41,839 nucleotides of DNA from Collinsella sp. (GCA_019419555.1 DXZR01000018.1:1-41839); one strand, 5' to 3'; numbered from the stretch's first letter, positions 34,125 to 41,700 are shown. Numbers and translations are program-made. Notes: generated from the sequence alone by a model not told the origin.

Positions 34125-35012
34125 ATGTATGACAAAGGACCCGTGCCTGGCCGCAACGACGCTTGCTGGTGCGGCAGCGGCAAGAAATACAAGAAATGCC
34201 ATAGCGCCTTTGATGAGCGCCTCGAGCGCTTGTGGGAAGAGGGTTGGGAGGTTCTGCCCCGCACGCTCTACAAGACGCCCGCCGATATCGAGGGAATTAA
34301 GCGCTCGGCCGCCATCAACGTGGGCGTGCTCGATTATGTGGGCGAGCATATCGCCGCAGGCATGACCACCAACCAGATCGACCAGATGATCTATGACTAC
34401 ACCGTCGAGCACGGCGGCACGCCGGCCGATCTCAACTACGAGGGCTATCCCAAGAGTGTGTGCACCTCGATCAACGACGTCGTCTGCCACGGTATTCCCT
34501 GCGATACGGACGTCCTGCACGAGGGCGACATCATCAACGTGGACTGCTCCACGATCTTGGACGGTTACTTTAGTGATTCGAGCCGTATGTTCTGCATCGG
34601 CGAGGTCTCGGCCGAGCGCCAGCGCCTGGTCGACGTCACCCGCGCCAGCGTGGAGGCGGGTCTGGCGGCCGTCAAGCCATGGCTGCCGTTGTCCGTTATG
34701 GCCGAGGCCGTGCAAAAGACGGTCGAGGACGCCGGCTTTAGCGTGGTGCGCGAGTACGGTGGACACGGCATCGGCAAGGAGTTCCACGAGGACCCGTTTG
34801 TGGGCTTTACCACCGAAGCGCCCGACGTGGACACCATCATGGCCCCGGGCATGGTCTTTACCATCGAGCCCATGGTCAATGCCGGAGCGCCCGACATCAA
34901 GATTAGCAAGGGTGACGGTTGGTGCGTGCGCACCAAGGACGGCAGCGATTCGGCCCAGTGCGAGGTTCAGCTCGTGGTGACCGAGGACGGCTACGAGCTG
35001 CTGAGCTGGTAG
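34125..35012 (+). CDS. map: Type I methionine aminopeptidase with N-terminal SEC-C zinc motif
   Basis: The 295-residue protein starts with a SEC-C motif, CWCGSGKKYKKCH (Cys14, Cys16, Cys25, His26). This motif is found in SecA and a subset of Gram-positive methionine aminopeptidases and may help ribosome binding. The peptidase core has His122 (NDVVCHG), metal ligands Asp140 and Asp151 (INVDCSTILDGYFSDSSR), the His of GGHGIG, FTIEPM and CEVQLVV. It removes the initiator Met from nascent proteins in the cytosol. The start at 34125 has GAAAGGAAG upstream. A terminator follows at 35019-35067. Confidence 0.95.
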   Translation: MYDKGPVPGRNDACWCGSGKKYKKCHSAFDERLERLWEEGWEVLPRTLYKTPADIEGIKRSAAINVGVLDYVGEHIAAGMTTNQIDQMIYDYTVEHGGTPADLNYEGYPKSVCTSINDVVCHGIPCDTDVLHEGDIINVDCSTILDGYFSDSSRMFCIGEVSAERQRLVDVTRASVEAGLAAVKPWLPLSVMAEAVQKTVEDAGFSVVREYGGHGIGKEFHEDPFVGFTTEAPDVDTIMAPGMVFTIEPMVNAGAPDIKISKGDGWCVRTKDGSDSAQCEVQLVVTEDGYELLSW

Positions 35013-35018
35013 CTGTAG

Positions 35019-35067
35019 ATGCGCCGGATGCTGACGGGTACGCTCGTCTTGCATCCGGCGTTTTTAT
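35019..35067 (+). terminator. Terminator after map
   Basis: ATGCGCCGGATGC pairs with GCATCCGGCG (allowing a one-base offset) around a loop of about 19 bases and is followed by TTTTTA. Confidence 0.75.
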
Positions 35068-35082
35068 TTGAACGTTTTGCCT

Positions 35083-35123
35083 GATAAAACCTGCCAAAAT
35101 AAACCTGTCCCTTTTTGGTAGGT
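35083..35123. repeat. Palindromic element A, copy 3
   Basis: GATAAAACCTGCCAAAATAA, then CCTGTCCCTTTTTGGTAGG. It is nearly identical to the copy at 2521 and the reverse complement of the one at 7391. It lies between map and the dehydrogenase gene. Confidence 0.78.
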
Positions 35124-35142
35124 CGAGCGGAGAGGACTGCTT

Positions 35143-36078
35143 GTGAACATCCTGGTTTTGCTGCCCGTCAACGACCGTCATCGCGCAATTCTTGAGTCGA
35201 GTGCTCCGGGCGAGGACTTTATCTACACGAGCGCCGACGCCGCCACGCGCAAGCAGGTCGCCGATGCCGACGTGATCCTGGGCAACATCGACCCTGACAT
35301 GCTCACGGCATGCGAGCATCTCCAGCTGTTGCAATTGCAGACCGCCGGCTATGACGACTACCTTGCCGCCGGCACCGTGCCGGCTGACGCCAAGCTGTCT
35401 TGCTCGATCGGCGCCTACGGTCAGGCCGTAAGCGAGCACATGTTTGCCATGGTCCTTTCCATGATGAAGCGCCTGCCCGGTTATCACGACTTGCAGCGCG
35501 AGCATCGCTGGGAGGACTTGGGCCCGGTCACCTCGCTCAAAAACGCCAACGTGTTGGTGCTGGGCGCGGGCGATATCGGCGGCCACTTTGCCACGCTCTG
35601 CCGCGGCATGGGCGCGCACGTCCGTGGCATCAAGCGCCATCCGCTCGTCTACCCCATTGTGTTTGAGGACATGGACGGCATGGACGCCCTGCCCGAGCGC
35701 CTGGCCGAGGCCGACGTCGTCGCATCCTTTATGCCCAGCACACCCGAGACCCGCGGTCTGGCGAACGCCGAGTTCTTCGCCGCGATGAAACCAGGCGCCT
35801 TCTTTGCCAACGGCGGCCGCGGCGACCTTGTGGTCACCGACGACTTGGTTACCGCTCTGGAGTCCGGGCACCTCGCCGGCGCCGCGGTCGACGTCACCGA
35901 CCCCGAGCCGCTACCCGCCACAAGCCCGCTGTGGGATGCACCCAACATGCTCATCACGCCGCACGTCTCCGGCTGGTTCCACCTGGCCGCCACGCTCAAC
36001 AACGTCGTCGACATCGCCGCGGAGAATCTGCGTCACCTGCAGGCCGGCGAGACGCTCCGCTACTGGATCGAACACTGA
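35143..36078 (+). CDS. D-isomer-specific 2-hydroxyacid dehydrogenase family protein
   Basis: The 311-residue protein is a D-2-hydroxyacid dehydrogenase. The NAD-binding Rossmann motif is VLVLGAGDIGGHFA (about 134-147). It has NGGRGDLVVTDDLV with the catalytic Arg-loop, an acidic EDMDGMDAL and the active-site His in TPHVSGWF. Substrate identity is open (glyoxylate, hydroxypyruvate or 2-oxoacids). The GTG at 35143 is used because GAGAGGA lies upstream at good spacing. It has its own leader containing repeat A copy 3. The perfect hairpin at 36081-36108 follows. Confidence 0.92.
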   Translation: MNILVLLPVNDRHRAILESSAPGEDFIYTSADAATRKQVADADVILGNIDPDMLTACEHLQLLQLQTAGYDDYLAAGTVPADAKLSCSIGAYGQAVSEHMFAMVLSMMKRLPGYHDLQREHRWEDLGPVTSLKNANVLVLGAGDIGGHFATLCRGMGAHVRGIKRHPLVYPIVFEDMDGMDALPERLAEADVVASFMPSTPETRGLANAEFFAAMKPGAFFANGGRGDLVVTDDLVTALESGHLAGAAVDVTDPEPLPATSPLWDAPNMLITPHVSGWFHLAATLNNVVDIAAENLRHLQAGETLRYWIEH

Positions 36079-36080
36079 TT

Positions 36081-36108
36081 GTTCCGGCGTTTTGCCAAAC
36101 GCCGGAAC
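36081..36108 (+). terminator. Perfect 12 bp hairpin after the dehydrogenase gene
   Basis: GTTCCGGCGTTT and AAACGCCGGAAC with a TGCC loop. No strong T-run follows, so it may be an mRNA-end structure. Confidence 0.6.
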
Positions 36109-36119
36109 CCCTCGACGCT

Positions 36120-36223
36120 GCGAGCCCGTCTGGACGGCAATCTGCCTTTCAATCGTCGGGCATGGCCAGAAGGCCAATGCCCTCCTCTTTCAAGGCACCT
36201 TGCTCGCCCAGACGGGCTCTCGC
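36120..36223. other. Candidate multi-branch structured element
   Basis: Outer arms are at 36120-36133 and 36208-36223 (one bulge). Inside are three hairpins: GGCA-ATC-TGCC (36136-36146), GGGCATGGCC...GGCCAATGCCC (36158-36182) and CAAG-GCAC-CTTG (36191-36202). No known RNA class was recognised; it could be a repeat. Confidence 0.4.
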
Positions 36224-36288
36224 TGACTTTTGTTCAACCTGCGGCGTTTTAGGGCCCTATCGGCTTGCAATGCCACTGGCATTTGCCC

Positions 36289-36334
36289 AGATAAAACCTG
36301 CCAAAGTAAACCTGTCCTCTTGTGGCAGGTTTTA
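36289..36334. repeat. Palindromic element A, copy 4 (overlaps stop codon of the M18 gene)
   Basis: AGATAAAACCTGCCAAAGTA is followed by CCTGTCCTCTTGTGGCAGGTTTTA. The final TTA is the complement of the TAA stop of the M18 aminopeptidase gene at 36332-36334. Confidence 0.75.
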
Positions 36335-37717
36335 GAGTTCCACGCTTTCGGCTCCGTTGATGGTTAGGTTGCGCTCGTAGAAAGCGGTGAGGGCACGGAT
36401 GGCGTACATCACGTCGCGCACGCCGCCGGTCTCGTAGCTCGAGTGCATGGCAAGCTGCGGCAGGCCCACGTCCACGGCATGCATGCTCGCCTGCATATTG
36501 GACAGATTGCCGAGCGTGGAGCCGCCGGCCATGTCGCTCTTGTTGGCGAAGGCCTGTGTGGGTACGTCGGCGTCATCGCAGATGGCCTTGAACACCGCGC
36601 GGCTAAAGGCATCGGTGCAGTAGTGCTGGTTGGCGGCTTCCTTGATGACGATGCCGCCGTTGAGCACGACCTGGTTGCGGGCATCGCACTTCTCAGCGTG
36701 GTTGGGGTGCACGGCATGCGCATTATCGCAGCTCACGAGCATCGAGGCGGCAAGTGCGCGATGATACGACTCTTCGTCAAAGCCCAGCGATCCGTTAATG
36801 CGGCGCAGCGCGTCGGCCAAGAACGTCGACATGGCGCCCTGCTTGGTCTCGGAGCCAACCTCCTCGTTATCGAAGCAGCAGAAGACCGAAATGTCGTGCG
36901 CGTTCTCGGCACCCAAAAATGCCTGTAGCGAGGTATAGGCGCAAGCCAGGTCGTCAAGCTTGGGCGTCGAGATAAACTCGTCGGCCCAGCCCCAGATGCG
37001 TGCATCCTGGCGGTTGACCAGGAACAGGTCGCGACCCAGGATCTGCTCGGGCTCAACGTCCAGTTCGTCAGCGATCAGGGCGTCAAAATCTCCCTGTTTA
37101 AGGTCGCCGGCGCTGATGAGCGGGCACAGGTCGACGGCTCGGTTGGGAGCAAAGCCCTCGTTAACGCCGCGGTTCATGTGGATGGCAAGGCTCGGGATAA
37201 TAGCGACCTCGCGCTCGGTGGCAAGCAGGCGGCTCTCAATACGGTCGCCCTCGCGCACCAGCACACGGCCCGCGAGCGCCAGCGGACGATCGAACCAGGT
37301 GTAGTCGATCATGCCGCCGTAAGCCTCGGTGTTCAGGCGCAGCGTCTCACCCGCGCCGTCGAGCTCGGGCACGGCCTTGACCTTAAACGTCGGCGAATCG
37401 CTGTGCGACGCCGTGAGCTGAAAATGATAGTCGCCGGCAACGCCATCCTCGCCCCACGTCGCGGCCAGGTCCTCGCCCACCTTAAAGGCAATAACGCTCG
37501 AGGTGTTGCGCTGCGTGTAATAGCGACCGCCCGGCTCGATATCCCACGCCGCGTTCTCGGGCAGGTAGGTAAAGCCCGCCTCGTCGAGCTCGGCCATAAT
37601 GGTCGCCGCCGTATGGAACATGCTGGGGCATGCCTCGATAAAGTCGATAAGGTCGTTGGCGGCCTCGATATCGTCGGCCGTCACGTGCGCGCGCTCGGGC
37701 GTTTCCTGATCCGTCAT
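36332..37717 (-). CDS. M18 family aminopeptidase
   Basis: The 461-residue dinuclear zinc aminopeptidase releases N-terminal, often acidic, residues from peptides. Visible: TASHSDSPTF with zinc His105 and Asp107, bridging Asp255/256 region LDDLACAY, the catalytic-base pair FDNEEVGSE (Glu285-Glu286), zinc Asp331 in SCDNAHAVHPN, and the C-terminal MHSSYETGG (His). The length suits the family (about 430-480). I use the ATG at 37717 with AAAGGGGAG upstream; the frame is open to 37828 but without a site. Its stop is supplied by repeat element A copy 4. It is cytosolic and probably monocistronic. Confidence 0.94.
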   Translation of the reverse strand: MTDQETPERAHVTADDIEAANDLIDFIEACPSMFHTAATIMAELDEAGFTYLPENAAWDIEPGGRYYTQRNTSSVIAFKVGEDLAATWGEDGVAGDYHFQLTASHSDSPTFKVKAVPELDGAGETLRLNTEAYGGMIDYTWFDRPLALAGRVLVREGDRIESRLLATEREVAIIPSLAIHMNRGVNEGFAPNRAVDLCPLISAGDLKQGDFDALIADELDVEPEQILGRDLFLVNRQDARIWGWADEFISTPKLDDLACAYTSLQAFLGAENAHDISVFCCFDNEEVGSETKQGAMSTFLADALRRINGSLGFDEESYHRALAASMLVSCDNAHAVHPNHAEKCDARNQVVLNGGIVIKEAANQHYCTDAFSRAVFKAICDDADVPTQAFANKSDMAGGSTLGNLSNMQASMHAVDVGLPQLAMHSSYETGGVRDVMYAIRALTAFYERNLTINGAESVEL

Positions 37718-37878
37718 GCTCTCCCCTTTCGCTGGGTTGATGGTCCCCTCCAGCATACCCCGCCACGCCAGCGCCGCGCTCTTCATTCCATGTTTAATCC
37801 CCCGCCGCTCACCAAGTTGAGCCATCATGCCCGCGTTCCTTTTGCGACAATTGCGCTAACAGGACGAGAGGAGCAGTC

Positions 37879-38964
37879 ATGAAGCCACGTAACATTGCCA
37901 TCGCCTGCGGTGTCGCGGGAGTCGCGGTCGGCCTTGCCGCTGCCGCCGGTATCGTTTACCGCAAGCAAATCAAGTCCGCCGCGTCGCTCAAACGCTTGAC
38001 CGATCATGCAGATGGCTATGACCTGTACGCAATCGACATCGCCTACGACTACGATCTTGATCGCATCATCGCCGCTGGCGTGCGCGACGACCAGGCCTAC
38101 ATCGATGCCGTGGTGGCGCAGGTGCTGCCCGGTGTGCCGGCACATGTCCAGGCACCCCAGTTTGCCTGCAGCGCTTTTGTCGCCGTAGATGCCGAAGGCC
38201 GCGTGCGCACCGGTCGCAATTACGACTTTAAGGACGACACCTCGGCGCTGCTGGTGCGCAATCACCCACGAGGCGGCTATGCCTCCATCGGGTTTGCCGC
38301 CCTTAACAACCTGGGCGATAACACTCCGCTTGACTCCGTCGACGGACGTGCCGCCGCACTCATGGGCCCGTTTGCCCAGCTCGACGGTGTTAACGAATGC
38401 GGCGTGTCCATTGCCGTACTCACTCTGGATTCCAAGCCCTGTGACCAGGACACGCAACGCCCCGTCATCAATACCTCGCTCGCCATCCGTCTGGTGCTCG
38501 ACCGTGCCACCACCACGCAAGAAGCTGTCGACTTGCTTTCCGCCTACGACATGCACGCCATGGCAGGACGCGACTACCACTTCTTTATCAACGACGCCGC
38601 CGGTGACGCGCGCGTAGTAGAGTGGGATCCGCATGATTCGGACCGCACTTTCAAAGCGACTCCTGTACGCCAGGTTACGAACTTCTACGCCTGCTATGGC
38701 GACGAAGTGCTGCCCAACCAAAAGAATGGCGAGCTGGGCCATGGTAAAGAGCGCGCCGTCGCAATCGCCGATGTCCTTGACGCCCATGTCGGTGCCCAGG
38801 ACGAAACGATTGCCTGGGAAGCCCTGCGCGCCGCAGCGCAAGAGCCCAATCCGGAAGACATCACCAGCAATACGCAATGGTCGGTCGTCTTTGACAATAC
38901 CGAACCCGCCGCCGCTATTACGCTGCGCCGCCACTGGGGCAACGTCGATGCCTTCGCACTGTAA
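37879..38964 (+). CDS. Membrane-anchored Ntn-hydrolase of the choloylglycine hydrolase/penicillin acylase-like superfamily
   Basis: The 361-residue protein has an N-terminal hydrophobic helix (residues 7-25) that acts as an anchor or signal. A region of about 70 residues and then a likely Ntn-hydrolase core follow. The nucleophile candidate is Cys97 in FACSAFVAVDAEGR, followed by GRNYDFK (Arg113-Asn114, Asp116). Related positions in bile-salt hydrolases are Cys2 and the N-x-D motif. Later ECGVSIAVL, NTSLAIRLVLDRATT and EAVDLL match the same superfamily. Whether the protein is cleaved before Cys97 is unknown. The substrate could be an N-acyl amide; bile-salt activity is not shown. The start at 37879 has GGACGAGAGG upstream. 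Confidence 0.72.
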   Translation: MKPRNIAIACGVAGVAVGLAAAAGIVYRKQIKSAASLKRLTDHADGYDLYAIDIAYDYDLDRIIAAGVRDDQAYIDAVVAQVLPGVPAHVQAPQFACSAFVAVDAEGRVRTGRNYDFKDDTSALLVRNHPRGGYASIGFAALNNLGDNTPLDSVDGRAAALMGPFAQLDGVNECGVSIAVLTLDSKPCDQDTQRPVINTSLAIRLVLDRATTTQEAVDLLSAYDMHAMAGRDYHFFINDAAGDARVVEWDPHDSDRTFKATPVRQVTNFYACYGDEVLPNQKNGELGHGKERAVAIADVLDAHVGAQDETIAWEALRAAAQEPNPEDITSNTQWSVVFDNTEPAAAITLRRHWGNVDAFAL

Positions 38965-39032
38965 GGAACCAGGCCCGTCGACCTTACGTTCCCTGACGTT
39001 GCTTACATTTCCATACGCTTGAGCTAACACGT

Positions 39033-39065
39033 TTTACCCCCGTATCAACAGTGTGCGGGGGTAAA
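39033..39065. promoter_or_regulatory. Perfect 10 bp palindrome upstream of the phosphofructokinase gene
   Basis: TTTACCCCCG and CGGGGGTAAA with a 13-base spacer lie 10 bases before a TTATAA -10-like box (about 39077). This could be an operator or a terminator without a T-run. Confidence 0.45.
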
Positions 39066-39103
39066 CTTATGCGCATGTTATAACTTGCCCGGAAGGATTC
39101 ATC

Positions 39104-40183
39104 ATGCTTAGGATCGGTCTTCTTACCAGTGGCGGCGACTGCCAGGCGCTCAACGCCACTATGCGCGGCATCGTCAAAACGCTTATGACCAATAGCGAAG
39201 AACCTATCGAGATCTATGGTTTTGAGGACGGCTACCAAGGCCTTATCTACAGCAGATTCCGTGTCATGACGCCCGCCGATTTTAGCGGCATCCTCACCCG
39301 CGGCGGCACCATCCTGGGCACGAGCCGTACGCCGTTCAAGCGCTTGGATACTCCCGAGGCCGATGGCGTCGAGAAGGTGCCGGCGATGGTCCACACCTAT
39401 CATAAGCTGCAGCTCGACTGCCTGTTTATGTTGGGCGGCAACGGCTCCACCAAGACCGCCAACCGTCTGCGCGAAGAGGGCCTCAACGTTATCGCCCTGC
39501 CCAAGACCATCGATAACGACACCTGGGGCACCGAGCTGACGTTTGGATTTACGAGTGCCATCGATGTCGCCACCAAGTGCATCGACGACATCCACACCAC
39601 CGCTTCGAGCCATGGCCGCGTGTTCGTCATCGAGATCATGGGCCACAAGGTTGGCTGGATCCCGCTGTATGCCGGTGTCGCGGGCGGTGCGGACGTCATC
39701 CTGATTCCCGAGATCCCCTACGACATGGATAACGTCATCAAGACCATCGAGCATCGCATGGAGACTGGCAGCCGCTTTACCATTGTGTCCGTCGCCGAGG
39801 GCGCTATCTCCAAGGAGGACGCGGCGCTGTCCAAGAAGGAGTACAAGAAAAAGCTCGCCGAGCGCACGAGCCCGTCGATTGTCTACGACATCGCCAAGGA
39901 GATCGAAGCCAAGACTGGTCGCGAGACCCGCGTCGCCATCCCCGGCCACACGCAGCGTGGCGGTCAGCCCGACGCCCAGGACCGCATCTTTGCGACCCAG
40001 TGCGGCGTCGAGGCCGCGCTTGGCTGCCTGCGCGGCGAGTTTGGCTACATGATTGCCCTGCGCGACGGCAAGATGTGCCACATTCCGCTCGAGGAGGTCG
40101 CCGGCAAGCTCAAGTATGTCGACCCCCAGAGCGATCTGGTGCGCGAGGCCAAGGCGCTGGGCATCAGCTTCGGCGACGAATAG
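39104..40183 (+). CDS. 6-phosphofructokinase family protein
   Basis: The 359-residue protein phosphorylates fructose-6-phosphate in glycolysis. Motifs: GLLTSGGDCQALNATMRG (5-22), GGNGSTKTANRL (111-122), PKTIDNDTWGTE (133-144) and IPGHTQRGGQPDAQDR. In E. coli numbering the donor-site pair is Gly104 (Gly114 here) and Lys124 (Lys134 here). Asp103 is replaced by Asn113. Gly at 104 usually allows ATP, while Lys at 124 is typical of pyrophosphate enzymes; the mix occurs in ATP-dependent trypanosomal enzymes, so the donor is uncertain. The ATG at 39104 follows GGAAGG. A large hairpin (40207-40304) lies just after the stop. Confidence 0.92.
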   Translation: MLRIGLLTSGGDCQALNATMRGIVKTLMTNSEEPIEIYGFEDGYQGLIYSRFRVMTPADFSGILTRGGTILGTSRTPFKRLDTPEADGVEKVPAMVHTYHKLQLDCLFMLGGNGSTKTANRLREEGLNVIALPKTIDNDTWGTELTFGFTSAIDVATKCIDDIHTTASSHGRVFVIEIMGHKVGWIPLYAGVAGGADVILIPEIPYDMDNVIKTIEHRMETGSRFTIVSVAEGAISKEDAALSKKEYKKKLAERTSPSIVYDIAKEIEAKTGRETRVAIPGHTQRGGQPDAQDRIFATQCGVEAALGCLRGEFGYMIALRDGKMCHIPLEEVAGKLKYVDPQSDLVREAKALGISFGDE

Positions 40184-40206
40184 CCTCGGCCGAAATCCAT
40201 CCCATC

Positions 40207-40304
40207 GGACCCTCCGACCCCGCCCGACGTATTTCGATTTGGCTCCTCCCTTGACTCCGTCAAAGGTCGCCAATCGAAATACGTCGGGCGGGGTCGGAGG
40301 GTCC
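40207..40304. repeat. Long hairpin with perfect 33 bp arms
   Basis: Arms at 40207-40239 and 40272-40304 are perfect reverse complements. The approximately 32-base centre contains a nested TTGAC-TCC-GTCAA hairpin. It is 24 bases after the phosphofructokinase stop, far longer than an ordinary terminator and without T-tails. Confidence 0.9.
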
Positions 40305-40365
40305 TTCGTTTACATACTCGCCGAGGCAATTCGTCTTCTTGCTGCGGGTGCCTGGTCTGAAATTC

Positions 40366-40433
40366 AGTTGCGGTGAAATAGTTCCTGCTTAGCCCGCAAA
40401 TGGCTAAATCTAGAAGCTATTCCACCGCAATTT
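40366..40433. repeat. Palindromic element D, copy 1
   Basis: The left arm starts AGTTGCGGTGAAATAGTTCC (40366); the right arm ends GCTATTCCACCGCAATTT (40433). An inner TTAGCC...GGCTAA hairpin lies at 40389-40407. A second copy lies at 41586-41656 in the same orientation. Confidence 0.72.
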
Positions 40434-40501
40434 ACTGAGTGGGGGCTCTTGGCTGCTACTTGCACTGACATTTGTCCTGAAATGGCTGGTCGTTAGGGGT
40501 T

Positions 40502-40563
40502 GCTACCGGTAGTTGCGGTAGGGTTGGAGCAGATTCTAACTAGAAATGGTGGTCGCTACCGGT
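40502..40563. promoter_or_regulatory. Two GCTACCGGT boxes 53 bases apart
   Basis: GCTACCGGTAGTTG at 40502 and GCTACCGGTTGTTC at 40555 share a 9-base core containing palindromic ACCGGT. They precede the XRE-type gene and could be its own operators. Confidence 0.35.
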
Positions 40564-40617
40564 TGTTCTCGGCATACTCGGCTCATTCGATTCGACCATC
40601 AAACGAAAGGAACCACC

Positions 40618-41532
40618 ATGGATCTTGCGATGGCGCAGCGGCTCGTTGATCGCCGCAAGGCCGCCGGGCTTTCTCAGGAGGCGCTTGCCGCCCAGCTGGG
40701 TGTGAGTCGTCAGGCTGTCAGTAAATGGGAACGCAGCGAGTCCTCACCCGATACCGATAACCTCATTGCGCTCGCCGCGCTGTATGGCGTGTCGCTGGAT
40801 GAGTTGTTGTATGGGGAAGCGGCTAGCGATGCTGATAGCTCAGAGGACGGCAGCACCGAAACGGTGGATGAGGCTAAAGAGGCCGAAGATTCTGCCGAGC
40901 ACGCCGATTGCGGCGACAAACCACTTGTCGATATTTCCCTCGCGCGCGGCATCCACGTCATTGATCCCAATAAAGGCGAGGAAGTCCATGTTGGCTGGAA
41001 CGGCATCCATGTGACCAACGAGCGCAAGGGCGAAGAGGTGCATGTGGGGCCAGACGGCGTGCATGTCGATACGCTTGAGGACGATGGACATAGCGTGCAT
41101 ACCAATGACGACGGCACCGTCACCATCGACGGCGAGACGTTCTCCAGCTGGAAGGAAGCACACGACAAGCTCGACCATCATGGCAAGCATTTCCACACCA
41201 AGGTCGGACGTACATGGAACAAATTCCCCTTCCCCGCGCTTGTCGCCCTCGCCTATCTGGTGCTCGGCATTGTCTACGGCACATGGGCTGCGGGACTCTT
41301 CCTCGTCTTTTTGATTCCCGTCTACTACGCATTTGGCGACTTTATCGACCAACGCCACTTATCTAAGCTGATCGATGTCGTCTATTCAGTCAGTGCCGAG
41401 GCATGGTTCCTCTACATGTGGCTCTGCCTGGAACAACCCCATCCCGCCTGGGTAATCCTCATCACCATCCCGGTCGTAAAAGCACTCATGCGCTGGTGCC
41501 GCAAACAATGGAAGCATCGCGAGCGAGCCTAA
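40618..41532 (+). CDS. XRE-type HTH regulator fused to a His-rich 18-residue-repeat region and a transmembrane domain
   Basis: The 304-residue protein has an N-terminal HTH_3/XRE domain: LVDRRKAAGLSQEALAAQLG, then VSRQAVSKWERSESSPDTDN (9-48). An acidic linker rich in Asp/Glu/Ala follows (66-105). Three tandem 18-residue units then lie at 111-128 (GIHVIDPNKGEEVHVGWN), 129-146 (GIHVTNERKGEEVHVGPD) and 147-164 (GVHVDTLEDDGHSVHTND), a putative beta-strand repeat domain with conserved HV pairs. The C-terminus has three or four hydrophobic helices (about 205-295). The start at 40618 has GAAAGGA upstream. It is flanked by two copies of palindromic element D. No exact match to a named family beyond HTH is recognised. 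Confidence 0.82.
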   Translation: MDLAMAQRLVDRRKAAGLSQEALAAQLGVSRQAVSKWERSESSPDTDNLIALAALYGVSLDELLYGEAASDADSSEDGSTETVDEAKEAEDSAEHADCGDKPLVDISLARGIHVIDPNKGEEVHVGWNGIHVTNERKGEEVHVGPDGVHVDTLEDDGHSVHTNDDGTVTIDGETFSSWKEAHDKLDHHGKHFHTKVGRTWNKFPFPALVALAYLVLGIVYGTWAAGLFLVFLIPVYYAFGDFIDQRHLSKLIDVVYSVSAEAWFLYMWLCLEQPHPAWVILITIPVVKALMRWCRKQWKHRERA

Positions 41533-41585
41533 ACCATCCCAGCCCGACAGCAGCACCCAACTAGTACTCCCCCGCCCATCCCCCC

Positions 41586-41656
41586 TAAGTTGCGGTGATA
41601 TAGCTCCGGTTTTAGCCTTGAGTAGTCGAGTTTAGGAACTATTCCACCGCAACTTA
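41586..41656. repeat. Palindromic element D, copy 2
   Basis: 22-base arms at 41586-41607 and 41635-41656 differ at three positions. The outer TAAGTTGCGGTG/CACCGCAACTTA pair is perfect. Same family and orientation as the copy at 40366. Confidence 0.75.
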
Positions 41657-41700
41657 CGAATGGTCGGAGCGGCTACAGCACAAGCGTCGGCGTTCGTTTG

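Larger units (their letters stand above)
40184..40617. other. Gap with two palindromic elements and paired ACCGGT sites
   Basis: The gap contains the 33 bp hairpin (40207-40304), palindromic element D copy 1 (40366-40433) and two GCTACCGGT boxes (40502-40510, 40555-40563). No credible gene is seen; the 94- and 107-residue frames here are read through the hairpin. Confidence 0.65.
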
